DNA of 64,000 bases, from the NCBI RefSeq assembly GCF_003855395.1, contig NZ_CP034015.1:4350001-4414000 (forward strand). Reading direction: 5' to 3'. This document shows, piece by piece, positions 39,475 to 51,265 of this stretch (within the stretch, counting starts at the first letter, position 1; each line of letters starts with the position of its first letter). Below the pieces are notes generated by a model. That model was given only the letters and a program-made list of their open reading frames with translations, ran no database searches and was not told the DNA's origin. The translations under genes were made by a program, and so were the position numbers. This stretch comes from Shewanella livingstonensis (GTDB taxonomy: Bacteria > Pseudomonadota > Gammaproteobacteria > Enterobacterales > Shewanellaceae).

Positions 39475-40092
39475 TTAACGTGTGTACAGCTGTGGCTGCT
39501 GTGCCCTGGCCACTATACTGGCAGGCATTTTTGCAGCGAGCATCTGTAATAAAGACGAGGCTTTTTTCTGTTGAGCATCGTCATCAAATATACTGTTATA
39601 TAACCAATGATAGCCTAGTTCGTAATCGGCAGGACTTCCGTAGCCTTCACCAAACAAACGAACCAATGTCATTTTTGCACTTAAATCTCCATTAGCAGCT
39701 GCAGGTAACACATATTGCACCGCACGATTGGGATCTTTAACCACTAGTTTACCGCGATAATAATAATCTGCCAATTTTACCATAGCTTCGGCACTGCCTT
39801 GCTCTGCAGAAGTTTGCAGTAATGCCATGCCACGTGAAGGATGCGCTTTTACGCATACACCATTATTAAGCATTTCACCCCATAAAAACTGATACATGGG
39901 TTGTTGTAATACTTCAGCACGGGCTTCAATGTCTTGAACCAGCTGGCAGTCATCTGCTTTTACGCGTTGCAAGTATTGATTTGAGCGGATGAGCGAAATC
40001 AATTGTTGATCGCCATAAATATCGACGGCTTCGGTAACCGCGAAAACATTGGCTGAAATAACACTCAACAACAATAAAGAGATACGCAACAT
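39475..40092 (-). CDS. motX: Sodium-type polar flagellar motor protein MotX
   Basis: 205 residues from the ATG at 40092; a GTG six codons upstream is possible. A signal peptide ends near ISANVFA. The rest matches Vibrio MotX closely in layout: VDIYGDQQLISLI near the start, LQRVKADDCQLV, then Sel1-like repeats (SAEQGSAEAMVKLADYYYRG and following) and the YGSPADYELGYHWLYN signature. MotX with MotY forms the T-ring that places PomA/PomB stators around the polar motor. Genes between rnr and purA hold motX in Vibrio too. Confidence 0.92.
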   Translation of the reverse strand: MLRISLLLLSVISANVFAVTEAVDIYGDQQLISLIRSNQYLQRVKADDCQLVQDIEARAEVLQQPMYQFLWGEMLNNGVCVKAHPSRGMALLQTSAEQGSAEAMVKLADYYYRGKLVVKDPNRAVQYVLPAAANGDLSAKMTLVRLFGEGYGSPADYELGYHWLYNSIFDDDAQQKKASSLLQMLAAKMPASIVARAQQPQLYTR

Positions 40093-40185
40093 AGGAATTC
40101 TCGATGACACTTTGATGGCTTATCCATCGGCAGTATAGCGTATTTCTTGAGGATAAACTGTTACAAACATTAAATAGCATTCATT

Positions 40186-40211
40186 AAAAAGGCCGCTTAT
40201 CGCGGCCTTTT
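40186..40211 (-). terminator. Terminator after purA
   Basis: AAAAGGCCGC pairs with GCGGCCTTTT around a five-base loop. It lies 4 bp past the purA stop, so motX needs its own promoter. Confidence 0.88.
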
Positions 40212-40214
40212 ATC

Positions 40215-41546
<1,332 letters not shown>

Positions 41547-41579
41547 TTAACAGGTTTTAGGGGGTTATAGGCAAGTATT

Positions 41580-41768
41580 TTATTGAAACATGATCAATAA
41601 AACAGCTCCAGCAGTTACTAAGCAGCCACCTAAGCGTCTGAGAACATTTTGCTTTTGCGTTGAAAGCTCAAATAAATATTTTTGCCACTTGTTAGGAAAA
41701 AGTAATGGACCAAGCCCTTCGAGGATTAAAACTAAGCCAAATGCACTGATTAAGAGTTGTATATTCAT
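41580..41768 (-). CDS. yjeT: YjeT/DUF2065-family small membrane protein
   Basis: 62 residues with two hydrophobic helices (about 4-22 and 45-61) joined by a short polar loop (PNKWQKYLFELSTQ). It matches the DUF2065 family that E. coli encodes just before purA. Function unknown. In E. coli and Vibrio hflK-hflC lie upstream; here the upstream gene is rpsI. Confidence 0.88.
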   Translation of the reverse strand: MNIQLLISAFGLVLILEGLGPLLFPNKWQKYLFELSTQKQNVLRRLGGCLVTAGAVLLIMFQ

Positions 41769-42156
41769 GTTGTTAACTTCTTTAATTGATACCCATAGTA
41801 TTCATTATCTAATCATTAAGCTGGAATTCTAATTGCGTTATTCAAGGCGACGACATAAAACTATAATGGTGTTTGGCAACTTCTTATTCGTTGCTATACC
41901 TATTTAGTTAAGAAGGTATAAGAGAAGAGCACGCCTTATTGTGTAAGCCACACAACAGATTATGCGATGGTTGGCCGCGACAACTACATTACGCTATCAA
42001 CCTCATTATGGCTGCTATCTGATATAAAAGCGTTAACCTTAAGTGAAATGATTGCTATAACGCTTTTAGCTAATGTTACTCGCTCCTATCGGCCACAGTG
42101 CTAGAGACCTCATTAATCTGCACAAAAATAGTCGAACCTGATAAATTTTAGGCAAT
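41769..42156. other. Intergenic region at an operon junction (rpsI to yjeT)
   Basis: About 390 bp. No recognised gene. On the plus strand a frame around 41920-42110 stays open for about 60 codons (from ATG near 41963 it would give 44 residues, starting MVGRDNYITLSTSLWLL). It may be a remnant or chance. The yjeT-purA promoter should be here. Confidence 0.45.
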
Positions 42157-42184
42157 AAAAAACCCAGCAAGAGCTGGGTTTTTT
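42157..42184 (-). terminator. Terminator after rpsI
   Basis: AAAAAACCCAGC pairs with GCTGGGTTTTTT around AAGA. It lies 16 bp past the rpsI stop. Confidence 0.92.
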
Positions 42185-42200
42185 GAATCCAAAAAACGAA

Positions 42201-42593
42201 TTAACGCTTAGAGAACTGTGGCTTACGACGTGCTTTACGTAGACCAACTTTCTTACGCTCAACTTTACGAGCATCACGGGTAACAAAACCAGCGGTACGT
42301 AGAGTAGGACGTAAAGTTTCATCTAGTTGCAATAATGCACGGGTAATACCGTGACGAATTGCACCAGCTTGGCCAGTAGTACCACCGCCCTTTACAGTTA
42401 CATAGATGTCTAATTTATCAGTCATTTCTACTAACTCTAACGGTTGACGAACAACCATACGAGCAGTTTCACGACCAAAATATACATCCAAAGGACGTTG
42501 GTTAACAACGATATTGCCACTACCTGCTTTAGCGAAAACGCGAGCTGTAGATGTTTTGCGACGGCCAGTGCCGTAGTACTGAGTTGCAGACAT
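42201..42593 (-). CDS. rpsI: 30S ribosomal protein S9
   Basis: 130 residues, ending in the conserved basic RRKPQFSKR tail that reaches the P-site t[18 protein letters not shown] at the N-terminus and [15 protein letters not shown] in the middle are diagnostic. It is 17 bp after rplM. Confidence 0.98.
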   Translation of the reverse strand: MSATQYYGTGRRKTSTARVFAKAGSGNIVVNQRPLDVYFGRETARMVVRQPLELVEMTDKLDIYVTVKGGGTTGQAGAIRHGITRALLQLDETLRPTLRTAGFVTRDARKVERKKVGLRKARRKPQFSKR

Positions 42594-42610
42594 TTGCTTA
42601 CTCCTCCCGT

Positions 42611-43039
42611 TTAGATATCAAGAACTTGTGGTTGTTGTGCAGCGTGGTTATGTTCTGTGCCAGCGTAAACTTTAAGTTTACGGAACATGGCACGGCCCAA
42701 AGGACCTTTTGGTAACATACCCTTAACTGCTTTCTCGATGATCATTTCAGGCTTATGAGCTTGAAGCTTCTCAAAGCTGATTTGCTTAATGCCACCAATG
42801 AAGCCTGAATGAGAGTAGTAGATCTTACCAGCTGCTTTATTACCAGTTACAGTCACTTTTTCAGCATTGATAACGATGATATAATCACCAGTGTCAACGT
42901 GTGGAGTGTACTCTGGCTTATGCTTGCCACGTAAGCGAGTTGCGATTTCAGTTGCGATACGACCTAAAGTTTTGCCTTCAGCGTCAACAACAAACCAGTC
43001 ACGAGTTACAGTTTCTGGTGTAGCAGTAAAAGTCTTCAT
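42611..43039 (-). CDS. rplM: 50S ribosomal protein L13
   Basis: 142 residues, family length. Motifs include [16 protein letters not shown] near the N-terminus and [19 protein letters not shown] near the C-terminus. L13 is an early-assembly 50S protein; in E. coli it represses its own mRNA through the leader. A leader hairpin candidate lies upstream at 43150-43167. Confidence 0.98.
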   Translation of the reverse strand: MKTFTATPETVTRDWFVVDAEGKTLGRIATEIATRLRGKHKPEYTPHVDTGDYIIVINAEKVTVTGNKAAGKIYYSHSGFIGGIKQISFEKLQAHKPEMIIEKAVKGMLPKGPLGRAMFRKLKVYAGTEHNHAAQQPQVLDI

Positions 43040-43149
43040 TATTACAAAAACCCAAAGTTAATTTTCTGTCTCACATGCTGACTGCAGGTTGCAATCAACA
43101 CAAAATTACCGATTCTTGCCCCTTCGAACATGAATATTGGCTTACAACT

Positions 43150-43167
43150 TCCGCCCAAATTGGCGGA
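43150..43167 (-). promoter_or_regulatory. Hairpin in the rplM leader region
   Basis: TCCGCC and GGCGGA enclose six bases, about 110 bp upstream of the rplM start. It could be part of the L13 autoregulatory leader or the zapE 3' side. It is not a strong terminator. Confidence 0.3.
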
Positions 43168-43302
43168 TTAACGCGGGCAGGTCGCAGATTATACGCAAAG
43201 CCGCAGCAAAGATCACCTGATTTCTGATAATATTTTAAATAAACTGTTCTATTTATGCGTAATAAAAAGTGCTCGGCTGGTTTACGAAATAACACCACTA
43301 AC

Positions 43303-44415
43303 TTAAGGTAAATGTTCTAGCGCAAGATATTCTCTCGATTGCATTTCAATCAGTCTTGAACGACAACGTCTGAACTCAAAACTTAACTGGCCATCAGTAT
43401 AAATGTGTCCCAATTCCACTTGCGCTGAAATAATTAATTTTACATTTCGCTCATAAAATTCATCAACCATTGCCAAGAATCGCCTAGCAATATCATCACC
43501 TGTTTGCTGTGAGCCCATTTGTTCTAGGCCACTTAACAGCACAGTATGATAAAGACAAGCCATCTCCATGTAATCGCGTTGCGAACGAGGCCCATCACAC
43601 AAATCACGGAAGTTAATGAGCAACACACCTTGCGACTGTTGACGGATATGAATTGCACGTCCATCGACAGCTATCGCAGCAGTCAACTTTTCAGATTCTG
43701 GCGCCAGTTGGTCAAAATATCGTAATAGATTGGTATCAGCTTGTTCATCGAGTGGATAATGATAAATCTCAGCCTGCTCTAAGGTACGCAAACGATAATC
43801 AATCCCGGAGTCGACATTAAGGATCTCGCAATGATGATTAATCAAGGCAATAGCAGGCAAAAAACGCGCCCGTTGTAGACCATTTTTGTATAGTTCATCA
43901 GGAATGATGTTTGAGGTAGCAACCAGTGCCACCCCTTCTTTAAACAGTGCTTGGAATAAGGTGCCTAGCAACATAGCATCTGTAATGTCAGAAACAAAAA
44001 ATTCATCAAAGCAGATAATTTGATATTGTGACGCCATCTTTTTCGCAATGGTTAAAAGAGGATCTTGTACACCTTTAAGTTCACCTAAGTCATGATGAAT
44101 TTGATGCATAAAACGATGGAAGTGAGCTCGTAATTTTCGTTCCATGGGTAATGCATCAAAAAAGGTGTCCATCAGATAGGTTTTACCCCGACCAACCCCA
44201 CCCCATAAATATAAACCTTTTACCGGTGTCGCTGTCGATTTCATACCCACAGCAGCAAATAACTTACTGATACCTGATGTGGGTTTCGCCGCTACAATCA
44301 ATTCATCATAAACTCGTTGCAATGACTTAACCGCTTGTTCTTGAGCGGCATCATGTGAAAAATCTTCTCGGGTAAGGTCTTGCTGATAATGCTGCCAAGG
44401 GGTTAACTGCGACAC
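43303..44415 (-). CDS. zapE: Cell-division protein ZapE (AFG1-like ATPase)
   Basis: 370 residues, GTG start. It is a P-loop ATPase of the AFG1/ZapE family: Walker A GGVGRGKTYLMD near residue 72 and Walker B ICFDEFFVSDI near 133. ZapE interacts with FtsZ and supports division under stress in E. coli. Gene order zapE-rplM-rpsI on one strand with degQ-degS divergent is the E. coli arrangement. Confidence 0.95.
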   Translation of the reverse strand: MSQLTPWQHYQQDLTREDFSHDAAQEQAVKSLQRVYDELIVAAKPTSGISKLFAAVGMKSTATPVKGLYLWGGVGRGKTYLMDTFFDALPMERKLRAHFHRFMHQIHHDLGELKGVQDPLLTIAKKMASQYQIICFDEFFVSDITDAMLLGTLFQALFKEGVALVATSNIIPDELYKNGLQRARFLPAIALINHHCEILNVDSGIDYRLRTLEQAEIYHYPLDEQADTNLLRYFDQLAPESEKLTAAIAVDGRAIHIRQQSQGVLLINFRDLCDGPRSQRDYMEMACLYHTVLLSGLEQMGSQQTGDDIARRFLAMVDEFYERNVKLIISAQVELGHIYTDGQLSFEFRRCRSRLIEMQSREYLALEHLP

Positions 44416-44725
44416 GAATATGACTCTCTTACATCAAATAATTGCTGTCAATAATAACATTAAACAACGAATACGAGTAATGGCTTCAAAGGATCAAATT
44501 AACCTTTGTTAATAAAAATGGAACTAACGTGAATACCACTACTCTGATTAATTAACATAAATTTGCTTATTTCTTACTTGTAATCGTACTGGTTAACTCG
44601 CCATTGTAAAATGGGTTCACGACAACAACAATAAAAACGATTAACGATATTTAACTTTGAAATCATACTATCAAGGCTGATATTTTATATCATCAACCTT
44701 GAATATTTACAGGAGCTATCCATAG
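44416..44725. other. Divergent zapE/degQ control region
   Basis: 310 bp without a gene. It contains a sigma-E-type promoter for degQ at 44520-44548. An AGGAG ribosome-binding site lies 10 bp before the degQ ATG. Confidence 0.65.
44520..44548 (+). promoter_or_regulatory. Sigma-E (RpoE)-type promoter upstream of degQ
   Basis: GGAACT (44520-44525), 17 bases, then TCTGAT (44543-44548). Both boxes and the spacing match E. coli sigma-E promoters such as that of degP. The predicted start is near 44555, giving a leader of about 170 nt. Confidence 0.65.
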
Positions 44726-46075
44726 ATGAAAACCAAATTAAGCTTACTTTCTGCGGCTTTATTAACGGCATCGTTAGCCATGGCACCAACGCTTTCGTTC
44801 GCTGCTATTCCACAAGCAGTAGACGGTCAAGCAATGCCTAGTTTAGCGCCAATGTTAGAACGAACCACACCAGCAGTTGTATCTGTTGCAGTAACAGGCA
44901 CCCAAGTGTCCAAACAGCGTACACCCGATGTATTTCGCTATTTCTTTGGCCCTAATGCTCCACAAGAACAAGTACAAGAGCGTCCTTTTAGAGGTTTAGG
45001 CTCTGGGGTTATTATTGATGCCGATAAAGGCTACATCATTACTAATAACCATGTCATAAATGGCGCCGATGATATTCAAATTGGTTTGTATGATGGCCGC
45101 GAAGTCACCGCGAAATTAATTGGTGCAGATAAAGAATCTGATATTGCATTATTGCAAATTGACGCAAAAAACTTAGTCGCGATTAAGCAAACTGATTCTG
45201 ATGAAATTCGTGTGGGTGATTTTGCTGTTGCCATTGGTAACCCATTTGGTCTTGGACAAACAGTCACATCGGGAATAGTCAGCGCACTAGGTCGCAGTGG
45301 TTTAGGCATTGAAATGCTAGAAAACTTTATCCAAACCGATGCTGCTATTAATAGTGGTAATTCGGGCGGCGCATTGGTTAACTTAAAAGGCGAACTGATT
45401 GGCATCAATACCGCGATTGTGGCCCCGAATGGCGGTAACGTTGGTATAGGCTTCGCAATCCCAGCCAATATGGTTAATAACCTTGTAGATCAAATTATTG
45501 AACATGGTGAAGTAAGACGAGGTGTATTAGGTGTCTCTGGACGTGACCTTGACAATGAACTTGCTAAAGCGTTTGGTTTAGATACCCAACACGGTGGTTT
45601 TGTTAATGAAGTGACCCCGAAAAGTGCTGCTGACAAAGCCGGACTAAAAGCTGGTGATATTATTGTTAGCCTTAATGGCCGTAGTATTAAAACGTTCCAA
45701 GAGTTGCGCGCAAAAGTTGCAACCATGGGTGCAGGTGCTGAAGTTGAATTTGGCATTATCCGTGATGGCGATACTAAGAACATTAAAGCAACACTAGGTG
45801 AAGCAGACAAAGTTGAGGCTGAAGCAGGTAACGTGCATCCTATGTTGCAGGGCGCTACGTTGGAAGATAGCAAAAAAGGTATTCAGATAACTGACATTGC
45901 TCAAGGTTCACCAGCGGCAATGAGTGGACTGGTTAAGGGGGATTTAATTGTGGGACTCAATCGCAGTAAAATCACTAGCCTTAAAGCATTAAAAGAAATG
46001 TTGAAAGAGAATCAAAGCTCAGTAGCACTTAAAATATTACGTGATAACCACTTACTCTACCTTGTTTTACGTTAG
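44726..46075 (+). CDS. degQ: Periplasmic serine endoprotease DegQ/DegP family
   Basis: 449 residues. A signal peptide ends near LSFAA. The trypsin-like domain has the triad His in ITNNHVING, Asp in ESDIALLQ and Ser in INSGNSGGALVN. Two PDZ domains follow (about 255-345 and 365-449). DegQ/DegP degrade and chaperone misfolded envelope proteins. Length and linker fit DegQ, and the position before degS matches E. coli degQ-degS. The sigma-E-like promoter upstream resembles degP regulation, so this one gene may cover both roles. Confidence 0.94.
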   Translation: MKTKLSLLSAALLTASLAMAPTLSFAAIPQAVDGQAMPSLAPMLERTTPAVVSVAVTGTQVSKQRTPDVFRYFFGPNAPQEQVQERPFRGLGSGVIIDADKGYIITNNHVINGADDIQIGLYDGREVTAKLIGADKESDIALLQIDAKNLVAIKQTDSDEIRVGDFAVAIGNPFGLGQTVTSGIVSALGRSGLGIEMLENFIQTDAAINSGNSGGALVNLKGELIGINTAIVAPNGGNVGIGFAIPANMVNNLVDQIIEHGEVRRGVLGVSGRDLDNELAKAFGLDTQHGGFVNEVTPKSAADKAGLKAGDIIVSLNGRSIKTFQELRAKVATMGAGAEVEFGIIRDGDTKNIKATLGEADKVEAEAGNVHPMLQGATLEDSKKGIQITDIAQGSPAAMSGLVKGDLIVGLNRSKITSLKALKEMLKENQSSVALKILRDNHLLYLVLR

Positions 46076-46165
46076 TATATTGTATGCTAGGTTTTCATAA
46101 TAGTTGTCTATACGCTGCTGTACACTGATATAACAAACATCGAATTATAGTGTGTGATATCAGTT

Positions 46166-46209
46166 AAATAAATAAGCATCGACCAACCTTGGTCGGTGCT
46201 TATTTATTT
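46166..46209 (+). terminator. Long hairpin between degQ and degS
   Basis: AAATAAATAAGCA-T-CGACCAA pairs with TTGGTCG-G-TGCTTATTTATTT around CC, one G-T pair inside, then TTATTT-type tail. Likely terminator or attenuator for degQ. Confidence 0.75.
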
Positions 46210-46256
46210 GAGCTATGTTAATATAACAGCCATTTTTTTTAACAATTATTCAAGCC

Positions 46257-47336
46257 ATGAATCTAAAAGACACTTGCATCTATATAATTAAAGCTGTGGT
46301 ATTTGGTCTAATCATGGCAGCTGTTTTTTTAGCCATAACCTCTTTGACGCAAAATTCCTCGCTAAACCATAGCTTAACGAATGTGAGCAACAATGGCTCA
46401 GAATTATCTTTCGCTAAAGCAGTTCGTCGAGCCGCCCCTGCCGTTGCTAATATTTATAGCCTTAGTATCGATCAACGTAATCCACTTAATTCAAGTTCGC
46501 TTCAAGGCTTAGGTTCTGGTGTGATAATGAGTAAAGAAGGTTATGTACTAACCAATTATCATGTCATAAAAAAAGCCGATGAAATTGTTATTGCACTGCA
46601 AGATGGGCGTAAATTTACGGCTGAAGTGGTGGGGTCTGATCCAGAAACAGATTTAGCGGTATTAAAAATTGAAGGTGATAATTTACCTATAGTGCCCGTT
46701 AACCTTGAAAAACCAGCTCAAGTAGGCGATGTGGTATTGGCTATTGGTAATCCTTATAATATTGGCCAAACCATTACCCAAGGGATTATCAGTGCAACAG
46801 GACGTAGCGGCTTAAGTTCAGGCTATTTAGACTTTTTACAGACTGATGCAGCCATTAATGCAGGCAATTCAGGCGGTGCACTAATCGATACTGGAGGCGA
46901 ATTAATTGGTATTAATACTGCTGCATTCCAAGTCGGTGGTGATAACGGTGGTAACGGCATTAGCTTTGCAATTCCGATAAAACTCGCCCACAGTATTATG
47001 GACAAATTGATTAAACATGGCCGAGTTATCCGCGGTGCATTAGGTATTTCAGGCGAACCACTCAATCCAGTAATGGCGCAAATACTCAACCTACCTGATT
47101 TAAAAGGGGTGTTAGTGACAGGAATTGATCCTGATGGACCTGCGGCGCGGGCACGCTTAACGCCTAGGGATGTGATTACTCAATATAATGACGAAGATGT
47201 TCCTGGTGTTGAAATGCTCATGGACAGAATCGCAGAAACGACACCTGGCACTAAGGTCAACATGACCATTATCCGTGAGGGCAAGCAGCAAACATTACCA
47301 GTCATTATTGCAGAAAAAATAACGGAAGCTGAGTAA
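46257..47336 (+). CDS. degS: Inner-membrane-anchored site-1 protease DegS
   Basis: 359 residues. A single N-terminal membrane helix (about 10-30) anchors a periplasmic protease with His in LTNYHVIKKAD, Asp in ETDLAVLK and Ser in INAGNSGGALID. One PDZ domain follows (about 260-350). DegS binds C-termini of misfolded outer-membrane proteins and makes the first cut in RseA, freeing sigma-E. It lies 181 bp after degQ with its own gap, so it may be separately transcribed. Confidence 0.95.
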   Translation: MNLKDTCIYIIKAVVFGLIMAAVFLAITSLTQNSSLNHSLTNVSNNGSELSFAKAVRRAAPAVANIYSLSIDQRNPLNSSSLQGLGSGVIMSKEGYVLTNYHVIKKADEIVIALQDGRKFTAEVVGSDPETDLAVLKIEGDNLPIVPVNLEKPAQVGDVVLAIGNPYNIGQTITQGIISATGRSGLSSGYLDFLQTDAAINAGNSGGALIDTGGELIGINTAAFQVGGDNGGNGISFAIPIKLAHSIMDKLIKHGRVIRGALGISGEPLNPVMAQILNLPDLKGVLVTGIDPDGPAARARLTPRDVITQYNDEDVPGVEMLMDRIAETTPGTKVNMTIIREGKQQTLPVIIAEKITEAE

Positions 47337-47362
47337 CTCACTAAAATAGTGATAAAAGATAG

Positions 47363-47399
47363 CAACAAAAAAGCCATTCAAATGAATGGCTTTTTTGTT
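47363..47399. terminator. Bidirectional terminator between degS and murA
   Basis: AACAAAAAAGCCATTCA and its near complement ending GGCTTTTTTGTT form a long stem. Both converging genes can use it. Confidence 0.9.
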
Positions 47400-47435
47400 G
47401 GCGCATCAGTAATGCCGATGATGACTTCACTCGAA

Positions 47436-48710
<1,275 letters not shown>

Positions 48711-48962
48711 TTACATATTGAAAAGTTTTTCACGCTTCCACTGGGTAGGCGTAAAAGTTTTAATTGTTAACGCGTGCAACTCACCACTGGCAATCTGCTC
48801 AGCTAAAGGGGTATAAATCGCCTGCTGTTGTTTTACGCGGCTCATGCCGTCAAAACATTCGCCCACAGCAACCACTTTATAGTGGCTGCCATCCGAGGTC
48901 ACATGCGCTTCTGTAAGCGACAACGCCTCGGTTAAAATTTGTTCAATAACATTGCATTCCAT
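48711..48962 (-). CDS. ibaG: BolA-family protein IbaG (YrbA)
   Basis: 83 residues. The BolA fold shows VTSDGSHYKVVAVGECFDG and the conserved HALTIKTFTPTQW tail. IbaG binds iron-sulfur clusters with monothiol glutaredoxin and is acid-linked in E. coli. It sits between mlaB and murA as in E. coli yrbA. Confidence 0.95.
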   Translation of the reverse strand: MECNVIEQILTEALSLTEAHVTSDGSHYKVVAVGECFDGMSRVKQQQAIYTPLAEQIASGELHALTIKTFTPTQWKREKLFNM

Positions 48963-48995
48963 GAAATCAATTACCTTTACTATTCGATTCTATAT

Positions 48996-49289
48996 TTAGC
49001 TAAAAAAAGCGTCTAAATCATAAAGCTCAATCATTTTTTTGAGCTGCTCACTGGGGTTAACCAATTGACGTATTACGCTTGCTTCCTGACTGTTTGAAGC
49101 ATGTAGTTTGATTAACGCTAATAACAATGCAACACCTGCACTGTCAACGTATTCCAATGCTGATAAGTCTACCACTTGAGTAGATGCAGTAAACAATTCA
49201 TGGCGTTTAGGCCACAATTGTTTTACTTCATCTTGAGTTAACCGACCACTGACAATGCAGCGTTGGTCTTGTTGATTAAAGGTAATCAC
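48996..49289 (-). CDS. mlaB: Mla phospholipid transport: STAS-domain protein MlaB
   Basis: 97 residues, GTG start that overlaps the mlaC stop by 4 bp (GTGA). The STAS domain has the core VVDLSALEYVDSAGVALLLAL. MlaB binds the MlaF ATPase inside the cell and keeps the MlaFEDB complex stable and active. Confidence 0.93.
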   Translation of the reverse strand: MITFNQQDQRCIVSGRLTQDEVKQLWPKRHELFTASTQVVDLSALEYVDSAGVALLLALIKLHASNSQEASVIRQLVNPSEQLKKMIELYDLDAFFS

Positions 49290-49954
49290 GCAGCTGCAGC
49301 TTCTTTTACTGGTTGGCGATCTATTCTCTGTTGAGTTTTATCATTCAACATTGTTATGACTGCTTCAATACCTTGCTGGCGGATTAAATTAGAAATTTCA
49401 GACTGTTTAGAGGCTAATAAGCTCACACCTTCCGCCACTAAATCAAATGCTTTCCAAGTATTGTCTTTCAAACGACGTGCTTTGAATTGAATTTTAATCG
49501 GTGGACGACCTTGCTCAAGGATTTGCACGTTCACTTCCACTATTTTTTCATCACTAAAATCACTTGGTGGATCAAAGGCTACTTTTTGATCCGTATATTC
49601 TGTTAATGCTTGTGCATAAGTGGCCACTAAATAGCCTTCAAAAGCCTCAACAAAACGATTACGTTGATCAACAGTCGTATCGCTTAAATACTGTCCCATC
49701 ACTTTATATGCAGCATATTTATAATCGACGTAAGGCATAAGCTCTTCACGCACAATCACTTTCAAGTGACTTAAATCATCATTAATTAATGCTTTATCTG
49801 ATTTAAACCGATCAAAAGTCATACTGGATACTTGTTTGATCATCTCATAAGGATCATGAGTATTAACCTCTTCATTGGCCGCTATAGCACCTTGGCTAAT
49901 AACTGCACTACCAACTAGGCATAAAGCAATAACACGACTAAAAAACGTTTTCAT
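49286..49954 (-). CDS. mlaC: Mla phospholipid transport: periplasmic carrier MlaC
   Basis: 222 residues from the ATG at 49954, which follows AGGAT and gives a proper signal peptide (MKTFFSRVIALCLVGSAV); the longer frame upstream overlaps mlaD and is not needed. MlaC shuttles phospholipids between the outer-membrane MlaA complex and MlaFEDB. The core RNRFVEAFEGYLVATYAQAL is typical. mlaA is not in this window. Confidence 0.94.
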   Translation of the reverse strand: MKTFFSRVIALCLVGSAVISQGAIAANEEVNTHDPYEMIKQVSSMTFDRFKSDKALINDDLSHLKVIVREELMPYVDYKYAAYKVMGQYLSDTTVDQRNRFVEAFEGYLVATYAQALTEYTDQKVAFDPPSDFSDEKIVEVNVQILEQGRPPIKIQFKARRLKDNTWKAFDLVAEGVSLLASKQSEISNLIRQQGIEAVITMLNDKTQQRIDRQPVKEAAAA

Positions 49955-49964
49955 AATAGGGATC

Positions 49965-50438
49965 CTATTTATCTTTAGATGACATGCTGTATAAAAGCTG
50001 ACCAATTAAATCTTCTAAAATCAATGCACCACGGGTGTCATGTACTTTATCGCCATCGGCAAGCATCGAAATATCATCGTCCATAAACCCAGGCGTTAAG
50101 CCAATAAACTGCTCGCCAAGCAAGCCTGAAGTCAAAATGGCTAAACTGCTGGTTTCAGGAAATTTATCAAAACGCTTATCCATTGTTAACGTCACGACAG
50201 GCACTAATTTATGGCTATCAAGGGTAACATCTGTCACCCGCCCAACCACCACTCCACCGACCTTCACTGGTGAACGTACTTTTAGGCCACCGATATTATT
50301 AAACTCAGCCACCAAAGTATAAGTCTGGGCATTGGATTTTACTTTAACATTAGCAACGTTGAATACTAATACGCAAAATGCCAATAAACCTGACAATAAA
50401 AATACGCCTACTAATAACTCTATTTTCCGTGTCAACAT
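49965..50438 (-). CDS. mlaD: Mla phospholipid transport: MCE protein MlaD
   Basis: 157 residues. One N-terminal membrane helix (about 7-27) is followed by the MCE domain (VAEFNNIGGLKVRSPVKVGG). MlaD forms a hexameric ring on the periplasmic side of the inner-membrane transporter. Gap to mlaC is 10 bp, to mlaE 41 bp. Confidence 0.95.
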   Translation of the reverse strand: MLTRKIELLVGVFLLSGLLAFCVLVFNVANVKVKSNAQTYTLVAEFNNIGGLKVRSPVKVGGVVVGRVTDVTLDSHKLVPVVTLTMDKRFDKFPETSSLAILTSGLLGEQFIGLTPGFMDDDISMLADGDKVHDTRGALILEDLIGQLLYSMSSKDK

Positions 50439-50479
50439 ACTATTAAACCACTTAAATTAATCTAAACAATGAAAAAATC

Positions 50480-51265
50480 TTAATTTCCAAACATGATTGC
50501 CGTAAGCAAAAAGTCCAGCGCTAAAACAGCTAAGCTTGCCTGCACAACCGTTGAGGTTGTCGCACGGCTGATGCCTTCTGGATTGGGTTGAACTTCATAA
50601 CCTCGATACAAGGCTATCCATGTCACCACCACACCAAAAATAGCACTTTTTATCAAACAGTTAACAATATCTTGTCGCCACTCAACCGATGCTTGAAGAA
50701 TAGACCAAAACGCACCACTATCAATGCCCTTCCATTCAACACCGACTAAGTGCCCACCTAAAATACCCACTAGACTAAACATTAACGCTAGTAATGGCAT
50801 GCTAATGACACCAGCCCAAAAACGCGGCGCAATAATTTGCCTTAATGGGTCTATCGCCATCATTTCTAAACTCGACAATTGCTCTGTCGATTTCATTAAG
50901 CCTATTTCGGCGGTTAACGCAGAACCTGCTCGTCCGGCAAATAGTAATGCTGCAACGACAGGCCCAAGTTCACGTAATAAGCTTAACGCTACCATTGGGC
51001 CTAAGCTTTCTTCAGTGCCAAACCCAACTAAAATATTATATCCCTGTAGGGCCAATACCATGCCAATAAACAAACCTGACACTAAAATGATGACCATTGA
51101 ACGAACACCAAGCACATAAATTTGCTTAATGAGTAATGGAGTGCCTTTTTTGATGTTAGGGAAATGCGCAATCGCGCGCCATAACATGATGCCCGCTCGA
51201 CCATAACCCTGCACTAATCTCAGTGCATATTTGCCGGTGTCGGCAATATAATCAATTACGCCCAC
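50480..51265 (-). CDS. mlaE: Mla phospholipid transport: permease MlaE
   Basis: 261 residues from the GTG at 51265, placed there because AGGAG lies seven bases upstream; the longer in-frame ATG at 51319 would lie deep in mlaF. Several membrane segments span the protein, with the MlaE signature [20 protein letters not shown] and [17 protein letters not shown]. It overlaps mlaF by 14 bp. MlaE is the membrane subunit coupling MlaF ATP hydrolysis to lipid movement. Confidence 0.95.
   Translation of the reverse strand: MGVIDYIADTGKYALRLVQGYGRAGIMLWRAIAHFPNIKKGTPLLIKQIYVLGVRSMVIILVSGLFIGMVLALQGYNILVGFGTEESLGPMVALSLLRELGPVVAALLFAGRAGSALTAEIGLMKSTEQLSSLEMMAIDPLRQIIAPRFWAGVISMPLLALMFSLVGILGGHLVGVEWKGIDSGAFWSILQASVEWRQDIVNCLIKSAIFGVVVTWIALYRGYEVQPNPEGISRATTSTVVQASLAVLALDFLLTAIMFGN

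Noticed and set aside
42113..42322. 69-codon minus-strand frame at the end of rpsI
   Set aside because: It overlaps rpsI and its terminator in another frame.
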